DNA of 64,000 nt from Pantoea sp. CCBC3-3-1 (GTDB lineage: Bacteria; Pseudomonadota; Gammaproteobacteria; Enterobacterales; Enterobacteriaceae): assembly GCF_007981265.1 (NCBI RefSeq), contig NZ_CP034363.1, positions 1,674,001 to 1,738,000 on the forward strand, given 5' to 3'. The translations under genes were made by a program, and so were the position numbers. Below, piece by piece: positions 46,303 through 54,545 of the stretch; the first letter of the stretch is position 1; every line of letters begins with the position of its first letter. The notes under the pieces are model-generated. The model saw only the letters and a list, made by a program, of their open reading frames with translations. It had not been told where the DNA came from and searched no databases.

Positions 46303-46842
46303 TTAGTTGCAGTTCAGTTGTTGATTGATCCAGGAAATAAGCCCGGCGCGGTTAATTTCCCGATCCTGTAATAGGGTATAAACGTCGCCGAGCTGCATCG
46401 GGCAGGCTCGCTCTGCCAGCTGCATTAATTCAGGTATATACTCTTCGCCAGGATGACCTTTAACGCGACAGGAACAGCGTGACTTATAGCGTTGGGCAAC
46501 CTGCTCAGGCGAAATTTTATTCCATACTTCAACGTGATGTTGGCAGCCGCTCAGAGAAAGATAATCCGCCAAAATGGACTTATCACGAAAGCCAAACCAG
46601 GCATCCATAATAAATAAACTCTTTTCCGGCGCGGCCTTAACGATATTAAACATTGCCTCGTAAGCGGCATAACCCAGCTTTCGATTTAAGGGTCTGTCAA
46701 TAACATCGGCGAACTGAACCATAAATGGCTCTTTAATTTCATCAATACTCAGAACAGGTGCATTAAAGTGGTCAGCCAGCAAACGGGCGACACGGCTTTT
46801 TCCTGAGGCTGGAATGCCATTGACTAAAATCAGTTTTTTCAT
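46303..46842 (-). CDS. P-loop kinase of unknown substrate
   Basis: A 179-residue AAA_33-type nucleotide kinase fold: Walker A GIPASGKS (9-16), an SIDEIKEP segment and a late LID-like CRVKGHPGEEY region with Arg. It could phosphorylate a small sugar or acid, as gluconate-kinase-like P-loop kinases do. It overlaps the EIIA gene by 4 bp and lies before the aldolase, so it is tied to the same pathway. Substrate not assigned. Confidence 0.78.
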   Translation of the reverse strand: MKKLILVNGIPASGKSRVARLLADHFNAPVLSIDEIKEPFMVQFADVIDRPLNRKLGYAAYEAMFNIVKAAPEKSLFIMDAWFGFRDKSILADYLSLSGCQHHVEVWNKISPEQVAQRYKSRCSCRVKGHPGEEYIPELMQLAERACPMQLGDVYTLLQDREINRAGLISWINQQLNCN

Positions 46843-47276
46843 AATAACCCAAGGATTTCATCAATTGTTTTCGCTTGTCTGATCCGCGTGAGTGTTTCTT
46901 CCTGATCGAGTAATTCCACAATCGAAGCAATCCCTTCCGTAATGTGCGAATCGCTGTCTACGCCGCCGAACATGACAATAATGTCGACAGGCTCACTGCC
47001 TTTGATAGAGACAGGTTGATCCAGCGTGACCATGCTAAAACCATTTTTAAGCACGCCACATTCCGGCCTGGCATGAGGAATAGCAATCCCTTCATCAAAA
47101 ACATAATACGCGCCATACTTATTGGTGTTATCAATAACGGCCTGTGGATAGTCAGCGGTGACAAAACCTCCTTCTATTAAGGGTCTGGCGGCTGTTTCGA
47201 TTATCTTGCTCCAGCAATCAATATGCATTCCAATTTGAATATATTGATTCTGTGAAAGGAACTGTCGAATGCTCAT
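46839..47276 (-). CDS. PTS EIIA component (fructose/mannitol/ascorbate type)
   Basis: A 145-residue phosphocarrier with phospho-His68 in GIAIPHARPE and the second conserved region MVTLDQPVSI. It passes phosphate from HPr to the EIIB at 48953. It is encoded separately from EIIB and EIIC, as in ula and sgc systems. Overlap with the kinase gene shows coupled expression. Confidence 0.9.
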   Translation of the reverse strand: MSIRQFLSQNQYIQIGMHIDCWSKIIETAARPLIEGGFVTADYPQAVIDNTNKYGAYYVFDEGIAIPHARPECGVLKNGFSMVTLDQPVSIKGSEPVDIIVMFGGVDSDSHITEGIASIVELLDQEETLTRIRQAKTIDEILGLL

Positions 47277-47282
47277 AGTACC

Positions 47283-47555
47283 TCATATATTTTTACGGAT
47301 GGTATTTCTCAGCTCGTCCATTTTTACAAAGATGTCATCTACGTGATGACGGTATACCGGACTGGCGGCATAAGTTTTCACCGCCTGGTTATATTTAATC
47401 ATCAATTTTTTTTGGGTGTCATTATCCGAGGGCGCTTTTGATAGCGAGCTTTCCAACAGGGATATTTCCTGCTTAATCTTTTCCGCCGCTTCATGATTTT
47501 CATTTTGATGTTGTGGCTCAGATGAAATAAACATATTTTTCAATTTTGCAAACAT
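47283..47555 (-). CDS. Small helical protein in PTS operon, unknown function
   Basis: A 90-residue charged protein: MFAKLKNMFISSEPQHQNENHEAAEKIKQEISLLESSL... then KLMIKYNQAVKTYAASPVYRHHVDDIFVKMDELRNTIRK. Predicted mostly helical, coiled-coil-like, no signal or membrane segment. The start at 47555 has GCGGAGGC before it; the frame runs on to 47591. I do not recognise the family. It sits between EIIC and EIIA with short gaps, so it may be a PTS accessory or regulatory subunit. Confidence 0.7.
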   Translation of the reverse strand: MFAKLKNMFISSEPQHQNENHEAAEKIKQEISLLESSLSKAPSDNDTQKKLMIKYNQAVKTYAASPVYRHHVDDIFVKMDELRNTIRKNI

Positions 47556-47590
47556 AAAGCCTCCGCGTCTGTTCAGGCTAATACAGGACA

Positions 47591-48937
47591 TTAATCAGGT
47601 TGTTTAACCAGCTTGCGGCTTGAGAACCAAATAATCAGCGTAACGAACAGGATAAAACCAATCACAAACGGCCAGTCATTCTGGAAGGCGTGACCTAAAA
47701 TTAATCCGGTGCTGATAACGTCAGAATCGCTAAATGTGACGCCTTTAAAGCCGAAGGTTTCAAGTAGCGGCACCAGGATCGCCGGTAATAACGTGATAAA
47801 CAGGCCATGAACGATACCGCCAATAATGGCGCCTTTTCTGCCGCCCATCGCATTACCAAATACGCCGGCCGTCCCGCCCGCGAAGAAGTTGGTGAGCAAG
47901 CCTGGCAGGATCATTGCCAGCCCAAACATTGGGAAAACAATCATGCCGATAATCGACCCTACCGTGGTGGCAAGAAAACCAACAATGACCGCATTGGGGG
48001 CATAGGGAAACAACACCGGGCAATCCAGCGCCGGTATGGCGTTGGGCACCAGACGCATGGCAATGCCTCTGAAAGCCGGCACCAGCTCATTAAGCAGCAA
48101 GCGCACGCCGCTGTAGAGCACAAATACCCCGGCGACAAACTGCATCGACTGCATAAATGCATACATGATGTAGTTTGTTTCTCCGGCGAACTGGGCAATG
48201 TAGCCCGGCCCGGCAAAAATGGCAGGAATGAGATACATCGGTATCATTACCACCGCCATCGACAGATAGGTGTCCTGCAAAAACTTAAAGTTATCAGGTA
48301 GCTCCAGATCTTCCGTCGAGCGGGAGTTTTTCCCAATGGCGCGCGCGACGGCGGCCTGAACCAGATAGCCAATTGTGCAGAAGTGACCCAAGGCGACATC
48401 ATCGGAATCGGTAATTTTCCGTACGATGGGTTGGGCAATAGCCGGCATCAGCACCGCCATGATGCCGCCGAATATCCCCCCGGTCAGGATCAGCGTCATG
48501 CCGGTTAGCCCCGCTTTATAGCCGATAACGGTACCAATGGTGGCCATCCACAGCAGCGCCTGGCCGGTGAGGAAGATATATTTGAACGGCGTAATGCGCG
48601 CAATGATGATGTTGACGGCAAATATCACCAGTAGCGTCAGCGCCACTTCCGATCCCAGCTCGCGGTTCGCTACGCCAGCAATGGCAGCAACGTCGGTAAT
48701 GTAGCCCTTCATACCAAAACCGTGGGTGAAAATATCATTAAGGAAGGTGAGTGATTCAACAATGATATTGATACCCGCCATCATGATCAGGAAACCCAGC
48801 AGGGTTTTAAACGTCCCCTCCAGCGTTTTCCCAACCGACTTTTTCTGTAAGATAAGGCCAAGCATGGCGATCAGCGCGATGAGAATTGAAGCCTGGCCTA
48901 AAAAATCTTTCACAATAAAATGAATAATAGCGTCCAC
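47591..48937 (-). CDS. PTS EIIC component, UlaA (ascorbate) family
   Basis: A 448-residue membrane permease with about ten to twelve segments, of the UlaA/SgaT family: FLGQASILIALIAMLGLILQKKSVGKTLEGTFKTLLGFLIM, GHFCTIGYLVQAAVA and FFAGGTAGVFGNAMGGRKGAIIGG. The second GTG (48937) is preferred because GAGGT lies six bases before it; the frame opens at 48949. Ula-specific genes (ulaG lactonase, ulaD-F) are absent, so ascorbate is not the likely substrate. Confidence 0.9.
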   Translation of the reverse strand: MDAIIHFIVKDFLGQASILIALIAMLGLILQKKSVGKTLEGTFKTLLGFLIMMAGINIIVESLTFLNDIFTHGFGMKGYITDVAAIAGVANRELGSEVALTLLVIFAVNIIIARITPFKYIFLTGQALLWMATIGTVIGYKAGLTGMTLILTGGIFGGIMAVLMPAIAQPIVRKITDSDDVALGHFCTIGYLVQAAVARAIGKNSRSTEDLELPDNFKFLQDTYLSMAVVMIPMYLIPAIFAGPGYIAQFAGETNYIMYAFMQSMQFVAGVFVLYSGVRLLLNELVPAFRGIAMRLVPNAIPALDCPVLFPYAPNAVIVGFLATTVGSIIGMIVFPMFGLAMILPGLLTNFFAGGTAGVFGNAMGGRKGAIIGGIVHGLFITLLPAILVPLLETFGFKGVTFSDSDVISTGLILGHAFQNDWPFVIGFILFVTLIIWFSSRKLVKQPD

Positions 48938-48952
48938 GGGTGACCTCACTTT

Positions 48953-49243
48953 TTATTTTGAGCCTAAATAAGCCAGGATTTTTTCTTCAAGTTCTTTCTT
49001 GTCGGTCAGTTTGTTTAAGATAATAACGCGCTTCTTTTCGTCATCGCTGGCATCGGAGTTAAGAATGTCAGCAAATATTTTTTGAGTAAGAATAATGTCA
49101 TATTTGAATGATGACGCTTCGGATACTGTCGTATGATCGATATCTGCATCGATAGACAGTTTTTGCAAAACAGATTTGGCGCTCATTTCGATAGCAAAGC
49201 TTGAGCCGAGGCCGCAGCCACATACGCAGAGTACTTTAAGCAT
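48953..49243 (-). CDS. PTS EIIB component
   Basis: A 96-residue cytoplasmic phosphocarrier of the lactate/ascorbate-galactitol type with the phospho-Cys loop VCGCGLGSS (Cys8). It receives phosphate from EIIA and passes it to the sugar bound by EIIC. Nine bases after the PFK-like gene. Confidence 0.92.
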   Translation of the reverse strand: MLKVLCVCGCGLGSSFAIEMSAKSVLQKLSIDADIDHTTVSEASSFKYDIILTQKIFADILNSDASDDEKKRVIILNKLTDKKELEEKILAYLGSK

Positions 49244-49252
49244 GGTATTACC

Positions 49253-50233
49253 TCAGATAAGATTGTTGGCTTTAGCCAGTTTATAAAAGTTGCTTTCTTT
49301 ATCTACCAAACGTTTGTCGGAATTATTAAGATCGACAGGTATGGCTTTATTGTTGTTATTTATAACAATGATTTTATTAGTCAGGCCGCTGTTTATGCAT
49401 CTGACGACTTCTTCGGCCAGAATCGCGCCCTGTATAATTTCCTCTCCGGTAGGGGTGCCGTTTCTCAATCCATAGCCCATGATTGTTTTTCTAATTCTGA
49501 TACCAATCTTGTGCTCAATTTTACCAATCATGGTATCAATAGCGCCCTGAAATCCAGGGGTATATTCTTTGGTATAGCCTTCTGAACAGAGAATAATGAC
49601 GCTATTCTGCTGGTCGATCTTTGTGCGGATTTTTGTTGCCAGCTCATCGATATCCCAAACTGCTTCAGGAATAAGCGCGATATCCGCATTGCTTTTTAAG
49701 GCCGCCTGCAAGGTGAGTTCGCCGCAATAGCCGCCAAGTAACTCCACCATAAATACACGCCCCGGTAGTCCGCGGCCGGTATTACGTAACTTTGCCACTT
49801 CACTAATCACCTGTTCGCAGGCAGTCGAAAATCCAATACTGTAGCTACTGCCGGTAATATCATTATCAATGGTCATGCCTATTCCGTAACAGTTGATACC
49901 ATATTCGCTGAGCACCTTTAAAAACTGGAATGAGCCATCACCGCCGCCCATGACCAGACAATCAATCTTTTTTTGCCGGATGTTTTTTATGATCTTTTCG
50001 TAATCCGATTTCCTGCATTTCTCTTCTTTTCTTCCTGACGCAATAAGCGGAACCGAAGAGATCGATAAATCCACCAGATCCCGCCGTGATATCTCTTTTG
50101 CCGTGTTGTTAATAAGCCCGGAAATACCGCCATCAAATATGACGATTTCAGAATCGGTCATCCTGTTTATCTGAAAGATAAAATTATTCATGCCGCTAAC
50201 GTCACCACCACTAATGACTAATCCTATTTTCAT
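49253..50233 (-). CDS. PfkA-superfamily sugar-phosphate kinase
   Basis: A 326-residue protein of the ATP-dependent 6-phosphofructokinase superfamily (E. coli PfkA 320). ATP loop ISGGDVSGMN (8-17), GGGDGS (about 95-100), catalytic TIDNDITGSSYSIGF (about 122-136), ELLGGYCGEL and GYGLRNGTPTGEE. The usual GGDAPGMN and HVQRGG(S/T)P read slightly differently, so the substrate may not be fructose-6-phosphate. First gene of the PTS operon; it would add a second phosphate to the imported sugar phosphate. Confidence 0.85.
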   Translation of the reverse strand: MKIGLVISGGDVSGMNNFIFQINRMTDSEIVIFDGGISGLINNTAKEISRRDLVDLSISSVPLIASGRKEEKCRKSDYEKIIKNIRQKKIDCLVMGGGDGSFQFLKVLSEYGINCYGIGMTIDNDITGSSYSIGFSTACEQVISEVAKLRNTGRGLPGRVFMVELLGGYCGELTLQAALKSNADIALIPEAVWDIDELATKIRTKIDQQNSVIILCSEGYTKEYTPGFQGAIDTMIGKIEHKIGIRIRKTIMGYGLRNGTPTGEEIIQGAILAEEVVRCINSGLTNKIIVINNNNKAIPVDLNNSDKRLVDKESNFYKLAKANNLI

Positions 50234-50588
50234 GGCTGGCTCCCGAATAATTATTTTTGTTGTTTGTAGATTTGATGTTAATGATGCCCGAATTAAATTT
50301 TTCGAACCTGGTCACAATTTTGCAACGAAATAGGATTGCCACATGGCTTGACAGCGTTATATATCGCTTAATTATGTGAAGTAGATCGTCTTATTTTAGC
50401 GGGGTTTTAGTGATAACGTTTGTAACGTGTTGTTTCTTTTAGGATTTAATTTTGTGAGCTGCATCGCGTTGGTCGCAGCGGCTGGCATGAATAAGCTATT
50501 CGCGTATTTGTGAGTTAATTCACATTAAAATGGGTTTCGGTTTTTGTTATGTCATTCAGGCAGCGCTGCGTTCTCACGTTCCCTGCTT
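50234..50588. other. Leader region of the PTS operon
   Basis: About 350 bp, AT-rich, no gene. It separates the flagellin terminator from the kinase gene and should hold the operon promoter and a CRP site. No sigma-54 signature was found. Confidence 0.5.
50509..50524. promoter_or_regulatory. CRP-cAMP site upstream of the PTS operon
   Basis: TGTGA-GTTAAT-TCACA: both half sites are perfect with the standard six-base spacer. It lies 276 bp before the kinase ATG, so the promoter or leader is long; it points to glucose-controlled expression of the sugar operon. Confidence 0.75.
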
Positions 50589-50622
50589 AAAAAAGAAAAC
50601 CCCGGCCGAAGCCGGGGTTTTG
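50589..50622 (-). terminator. Terminator of the flagellin gene
   Basis: Minus-strand AAAACCCCGGC-TTCG-GCCGGGGTTTTC hairpin with a UUCG tetraloop, 25 bp after the flagellin stop. Confidence 0.9.
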
Positions 50623-50646
50623 CGTTCTGAGGTAAACCAGAAAGAC

Positions 50647-51456
50647 TTACTGCAGCAGAGACAGCACGCCCTGTGGAACCTGGTTAGCTTTTGACAGCAC
50701 GGAGGTACCGGCCTGCTGAAGGATCTGCGCTTTGGACATGTTAGACACTTCCGTTGCGTAGTCAGCATCCTGAATACGTGACTGAGACGCGGTCAGGTTG
50801 GTCACAGAGGTGTTCAGGTTGTTAATGGTAGATTCAAAACGGTTCTGAATCGCACCCAGGGCACTACGTGAAGTATCCACGTCTTTGATACGCGCATCGA
50901 GGTCAGAGAGGTTGCCGCCGGTCACGCTGAAGGTAGCGCCCAGGCCAGAAGCCTGGAAGCCTGCGCCTGACAGGTCGATGCTGATCACGTTAGCGTCGGT
51001 AGAATCGTTAGCGCCAACCTGGATTTTTACGCTGCCGGTGGTGTTGAAGATTGCCGTGCCGTTAAAGGTGCTTGCCGCGCCGATACGGTTGATTTCAGAC
51101 AGACGTGCGTCAACTTCTTTCTGGATTGAGTCGATGTCGTCAGCGCTGTTGGTGCCGTTTTTCGCCTGCACGGTCAGTTCACGAATACGCTGTAAGTTGG
51201 TGTTGATCTCGTTCATTGACCCTTCAGCCGTCTGAGTCAGAGAGATACCGTCGTTGGCGTTACGTGCTGCCTGAGTCAGACCTTTAATCTGAGAATTCAT
51301 GCGGTTAGCGATAGCTTCGCCCGCAGCATCATCTTTTGCGCTGTTGATACGCAGACCAGAAGAAAGACGTTCGATCGCGGTGCTCAGAGAAGCCTGGGAT
51401 TTGTTCAGGTTGTTCTGAGTGGTCAGGGACATGATGTTGGTATTGATAACGGACAT
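50647..51456 (-). CDS. fliC: Short flagellin FliC (orphan)
   Basis: A 269-residue flagellin. The conserved N-terminal helix (INTNIMSLTTQNNLNKSQASL, SSGLRINSAKDDAAGEAIANRM) and C-terminal helix (ALGAIQNRFESTINNLN, DADYATEVSNMSKAQILQQAGTSVL, ending SLLQ) are complete, but the central D2/D3 variable part is nearly absent, unlike E. coli (498). Start 51456 is chosen for AAGGAAACAAC; five extra residues come before it in the frame. It is preceded by a sigma-28 promoter, yet no other flagellar gene is in view. Confidence 0.93.
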   Translation of the reverse strand: MSVINTNIMSLTTQNNLNKSQASLSTAIERLSSGLRINSAKDDAAGEAIANRMNSQIKGLTQAARNANDGISLTQTAEGSMNEINTNLQRIRELTVQAKNGTNSADDIDSIQKEVDARLSEINRIGAASTFNGTAIFNTTGSVKIQVGANDSTDANVISIDLSGAGFQASGLGATFSVTGGNLSDLDARIKDVDTSRSALGAIQNRFESTINNLNTSVTNLTASQSRIQDADYATEVSNMSKAQILQQAGTSVLSKANQVPQGVLSLLQ

Positions 51457-51525
51457 AGTTGTTTCCTTCAAGATTGACTTGGGTCGATTACGGCGCCCGG
51501 ATGCCCGTCACCGTCAGTGAAATAT

Positions 51526-51552
51526 TTATCGGCGAATGGTGAAATAACTTTA
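51526..51552 (-). promoter_or_regulatory. Sigma-28 (FliA) promoter of the flagellin gene
   Basis: On the minus strand TAAAGTTA (51552-51545), an 11-base spacer and GCCGATAA (51533-51526), against the FliA consensus TAAAGTTT-N11-GCCGATAA: 15 of 16 positions agree. It is 70 bp before the fliC ATG. Confidence 0.92.
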
Positions 51553-51714
51553 AACAGTTTCTGAATAAAATTTGATCTGAAAGCGCGATGAAGAGCGCCG
51601 GGAAAAATCGCCGCTAAAAACCTTTAAATAACAACAGTGCAACATAAAAAAGCATTTACACATTTAAATGTTTAAATATAATGGGCGCCTTATCTCACCA
51701 GGAAACTCAACGCT

Positions 51715-52836
51715 ATGACCAGTAAAACGCTTTTTACCCCGATGCAACTAGGCGGCCTGACGCTGCGTAACCGTATTGCATTGCCACCGTTAACCCGCTG
51801 CCGCAGCGAACAGCCGGGCAATATCCCAGGCGAGATGATGGTGGAGTATTATCGTCAGCGCGCCAGTGCGGGCTTTATGATTACCGAAGGTACGCAGATT
51901 GAACCACGTGGGCAGGGATACGCCTGGACGCCCGGCATCCACAGCGCAGAACAAATCAGCGGATGGAGAAACGTGACCGAGGCGGTTCATCAGCAGGGCG
52001 GCGTGCTTTTCTGTCAGCTGTGGCATGTTGGACGCGTATCGCACACCGCCTTACAGCCGGGCAACCAGCCGCCGGTTGCGCCTTCAGCCGTTGCCGCTGA
52101 GGGTGTGCGCGTGTTTATTGAAACCGGGCCGGGCGCAGGCATTCTGACCGCGCCGAGTGAGCCGCGTGAGCTGAGCACCGCTGAAGTGAAAGAGATTGTA
52201 GAGCTGTATCGTAAAGCGGCGGAAAATGCGAAAGAAGCCGGTTTTGACGGCGTGGAACTGCATTCCGCCAATGGCTATCTGATCAATCAGTTTATCTCTG
52301 AACACAGCAATTTCCGCACGGATGAATACGGCGGCTCGCTGGAAAATCGCCTGCGTTTTTTACGGGAAATCATTGCCGCAGTCAGTTCGGTCTTTGGCAG
52401 TCAGCGGGTCGGCGTGCGTTTTGCACCGCTGTTCTCCAGCACTGACGAAGAACGTGTTTACCTGGGACTGGTGGAAAGCGATCCGCATACGACCTATATC
52501 ACAGCGGCAAAAATGCTGAATGAGATGGCGATTGGCTATCTGTCAATTGCCGAAGCAGACTGGGATAACAGCCCGGATCTGCCGGAAAGCTTCCGCATTG
52601 CGCTTCGTGAGGCTTTCACCGGGCCGATTATGTATTCCGGCCGCTACACCCGTGAAAAAGCAGAGCGCGTGCTGGAAAATGGCTGGGGAGATCTGTTTGG
52701 TTTTGGCCGAACGTTTATCGCTAACCCGGATCTGCCAGCGCGTTTCCTGCACGATTATCCGCTAAACAGCGTTGATGCCTCTTCTCTGTATGGCGGAACC
52801 CGTAAAGGATATACTGACTATCCTTTTTATAAATGA
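51715..52836 (+). CDS. Old-yellow-enzyme family alkene reductase (NemA-like)
   Basis: A 373-residue FMN/NADPH reductase (E. coli NemA 365). FTPMQLGGLTLRNRIALPPLTRCRS holds the FMN strand with Thr; GQLWHVGR-type segment reads CQLWHVGRVSH; substrate-binding His and Asn in HSANGYLINQF and Arg in RTDEYGGSLENRLRF. Reduces activated C=C bonds of maleimides, enones or nitro compounds. It is followed after 14 bp by an ArsR regulator in the same direction, a probable two-gene unit. Confidence 0.87.
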   Translation: MTSKTLFTPMQLGGLTLRNRIALPPLTRCRSEQPGNIPGEMMVEYYRQRASAGFMITEGTQIEPRGQGYAWTPGIHSAEQISGWRNVTEAVHQQGGVLFCQLWHVGRVSHTALQPGNQPPVAPSAVAAEGVRVFIETGPGAGILTAPSEPRELSTAEVKEIVELYRKAAENAKEAGFDGVELHSANGYLINQFISEHSNFRTDEYGGSLENRLRFLREIIAAVSSVFGSQRVGVRFAPLFSSTDEERVYLGLVESDPHTTYITAAKMLNEMAIGYLSIAEADWDNSPDLPESFRIALREAFTGPIMYSGRYTREKAERVLENGWGDLFGFGRTFIANPDLPARFLHDYPLNSVDASSLYGGTRKGYTDYPFYK

Positions 52837-52850
52837 TTCTGTGAGGCTGC

Positions 52851-53165
52851 ATGACACCTGAAAATGCCATGAAGTTGTTGGCTAACCCAACACGTATGGC
52901 AGTATTACACTGGCTCAAAAACCCGGCGCAGGCTTTTGCAAGCTACAGCCAGCTGTATGATTTCGAGCTCTATGGCGTCTGTGCCAGCCTCATTCAGGAC
53001 AAGGCGGGGCTGTCACAGCCCGCCACGTCGCTTTGCCTGAAAGTTCTACAGGAAGCCGGGCTGCTTGAAGCCAGCAAGGTCGGTAAATGGACCTATTATC
53101 GCCGTTGCGAAGCCCGTATCAGCGAGGTAACCGGCTCGGTCACTGCTTTCCTTAACGACCTATAG
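52851..53165 (+). CDS. ArsR-family transcriptional regulator
   Basis: A 104-residue winged-helix protein: [20 protein letters not shown], then [37 protein letters not shown], the recognition helix and wing. Cys residues (VCASL, SLCL, RRCE) might sense electrophiles or metals, but no classical ELCVCDL metal motif is seen. It lies downstream of the OYE gene and could repress it. Convergent with mdtG, sharing 6 bp. Confidence 0.85.
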   Translation: MTPENAMKLLANPTRMAVLHWLKNPAQAFASYSQLYDFELYGVCASLIQDKAGLSQPATSLCLKVLQEAGLLEASKVGKWTYYRRCEARISEVTGSVTAFLNDL

Positions 53166-54392
53166 CTCGACAGTGGAATGAGAAGGGCGGCGACGCAGCG
53201 TCCGCCAGGAATAAACGGCGTTGAACAGCACCACCAGCGCCGTCACCACAAATACCGCACGAAATCCCCAGTGCGCCGAAACCACGGCGCCCATCAGCGG
53301 GCCGGTGACATTACCGATATCGCGAAAAGACTGGTTATAGCTGAAGATACGCCCGGCAACCTGATTGCTGGCGTTATAAATCAATAGCGTTTGCACCGCT
53401 GGCAGCAAAGCACCGTCAGCCGCTCCCAACAGAAATCTCAAGATGCCAAGCTGGAAAGGATTCTGCACCAGCGACATTGGGATCAGCAGCAGAACAGAAA
53501 ACACCAGCATCGCTATCAGGATCCGATCCGGGCCAATGCGATCCCCCAATTTTCCCAGTCGGGGTGCGCAAATTAAAGCCGCGACGCCGGGCACGGAAGC
53601 AATCAAACCGCTCACAAAAGCCAAATTCTGAATATTCCCCGCCAGATCGCGGACGTACAGCGTCAGAATTGGCGCAATCGAACCGGTAGCAACCTGAATA
53701 ATCAGCGTGGTCACGAACAGCGACAGCACCAGTTTAGGCTTCTTCAGCGAGGTAAAAACCTGTCGGGCATGCAGCATGTCTTTTTTCAGCACCGGCACAA
53801 ACTCTTCGCGGATAGCAAACAGCGTCATGATAAAGCAGATAAACAGCACGGCGGCAGTGATAAAAAACACCGGGCGCAGGCCAAAACTGTCGGCCAGCAG
53901 GCCGCCGATTAACGGTCCGATTAACGCACCGCTGACCGCCCCGGTGGACAACCAGCCCAGCGCCCAGCCGCTTCGTTTGCGGGGCACCTGGGTGGCGATC
54001 AGCGCATTTGCATTCGGCACAAAGCCACCGAGCAGCCCAAGCAGCGCACGCAGGGCGAGAAACTGCCAAATCGAGGTCGCCATTCCCATCAGCACCATCA
54101 CAATCGCCATGCCCAGCGCCGAGCGAAGCAGCATCACTTTTCTGCCTTTACGATCGGCCAGCCCGCCCCAGAAAGGAGAAGCGATAGCCGAAAAAAGAAA
54201 AGTAATGCTGAAAACCAGCCCGGACCAGATATTGAGCGACTGCGGATCGGTTACGCCAAGCTGCTCGACATACAGCGGCAGGAAAGGCATCACCAGGCTG
54301 AAGGCCATACCCGTCAGAAAACAGCCGCACCAGGCGACGAACAGATTTTTTTGCCAGTTAACGGAGGAGGGAGCAACGTCAGAAATCGCCAT
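53160..54392 (-). CDS. mdtG: MFS multidrug exporter MdtG
   Basis: A 410-residue DHA1-type exporter (E. coli MdtG 408) with 12 membrane segments. [35 protein letters not shown] and the signature [22 protein letters not shown] are clear. Exports drugs such as fosfomycin and deoxycholate in E. coli. E. coli has it next to msyB; here the PTS operon, flagellin and OYE-ArsR lie between. Confidence 0.9.
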   Translation of the reverse strand: MAISDVAPSSVNWQKNLFVAWCGCFLTGMAFSLVMPFLPLYVEQLGVTDPQSLNIWSGLVFSITFLFSAIASPFWGGLADRKGRKVMLLRSALGMAIVMVLMGMATSIWQFLALRALLGLLGGFVPNANALIATQVPRKRSGWALGWLSTGAVSGALIGPLIGGLLADSFGLRPVFFITAAVLFICFIMTLFAIREEFVPVLKKDMLHARQVFTSLKKPKLVLSLFVTTLIIQVATGSIAPILTLYVRDLAGNIQNLAFVSGLIASVPGVAALICAPRLGKLGDRIGPDRILIAMLVFSVLLLIPMSLVQNPFQLGILRFLLGAADGALLPAVQTLLIYNASNQVAGRIFSYNQSFRDIGNVTGPLMGAVVSAHWGFRAVFVVTALVVLFNAVYSWRTLRRRPSHSTVEL

Positions 54393-54545
54393 AAATAGCT
54401 GCGTGACCTCTCTGGAAGGTTATTGTTAGCACACTAATTATGCGCTTTTAATAATCCACTGAACAGAAAATAACAGAGAAAAAGCAGGGTATTGACGGGA
54501 GGTTTAGCTTTCCGGCAGGCCGCTGGCAGCCTGCCAAAAAGTCGA

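Noticed and set aside
47591..49243. L-ascorbate (ula) operon
   Set aside because: EIIC/EIIB are of the UlaA type, but the lactonase, decarboxylase and epimerase genes are absent and a PFK-like kinase and class I aldolase are present instead.
54518..54540. Hairpin GGCAGG...CCTGCC after lpxL
   Set aside because: On the lpxL strand the T-run precedes rather than follows the stem, so it is not an intrinsic terminator for that gene.
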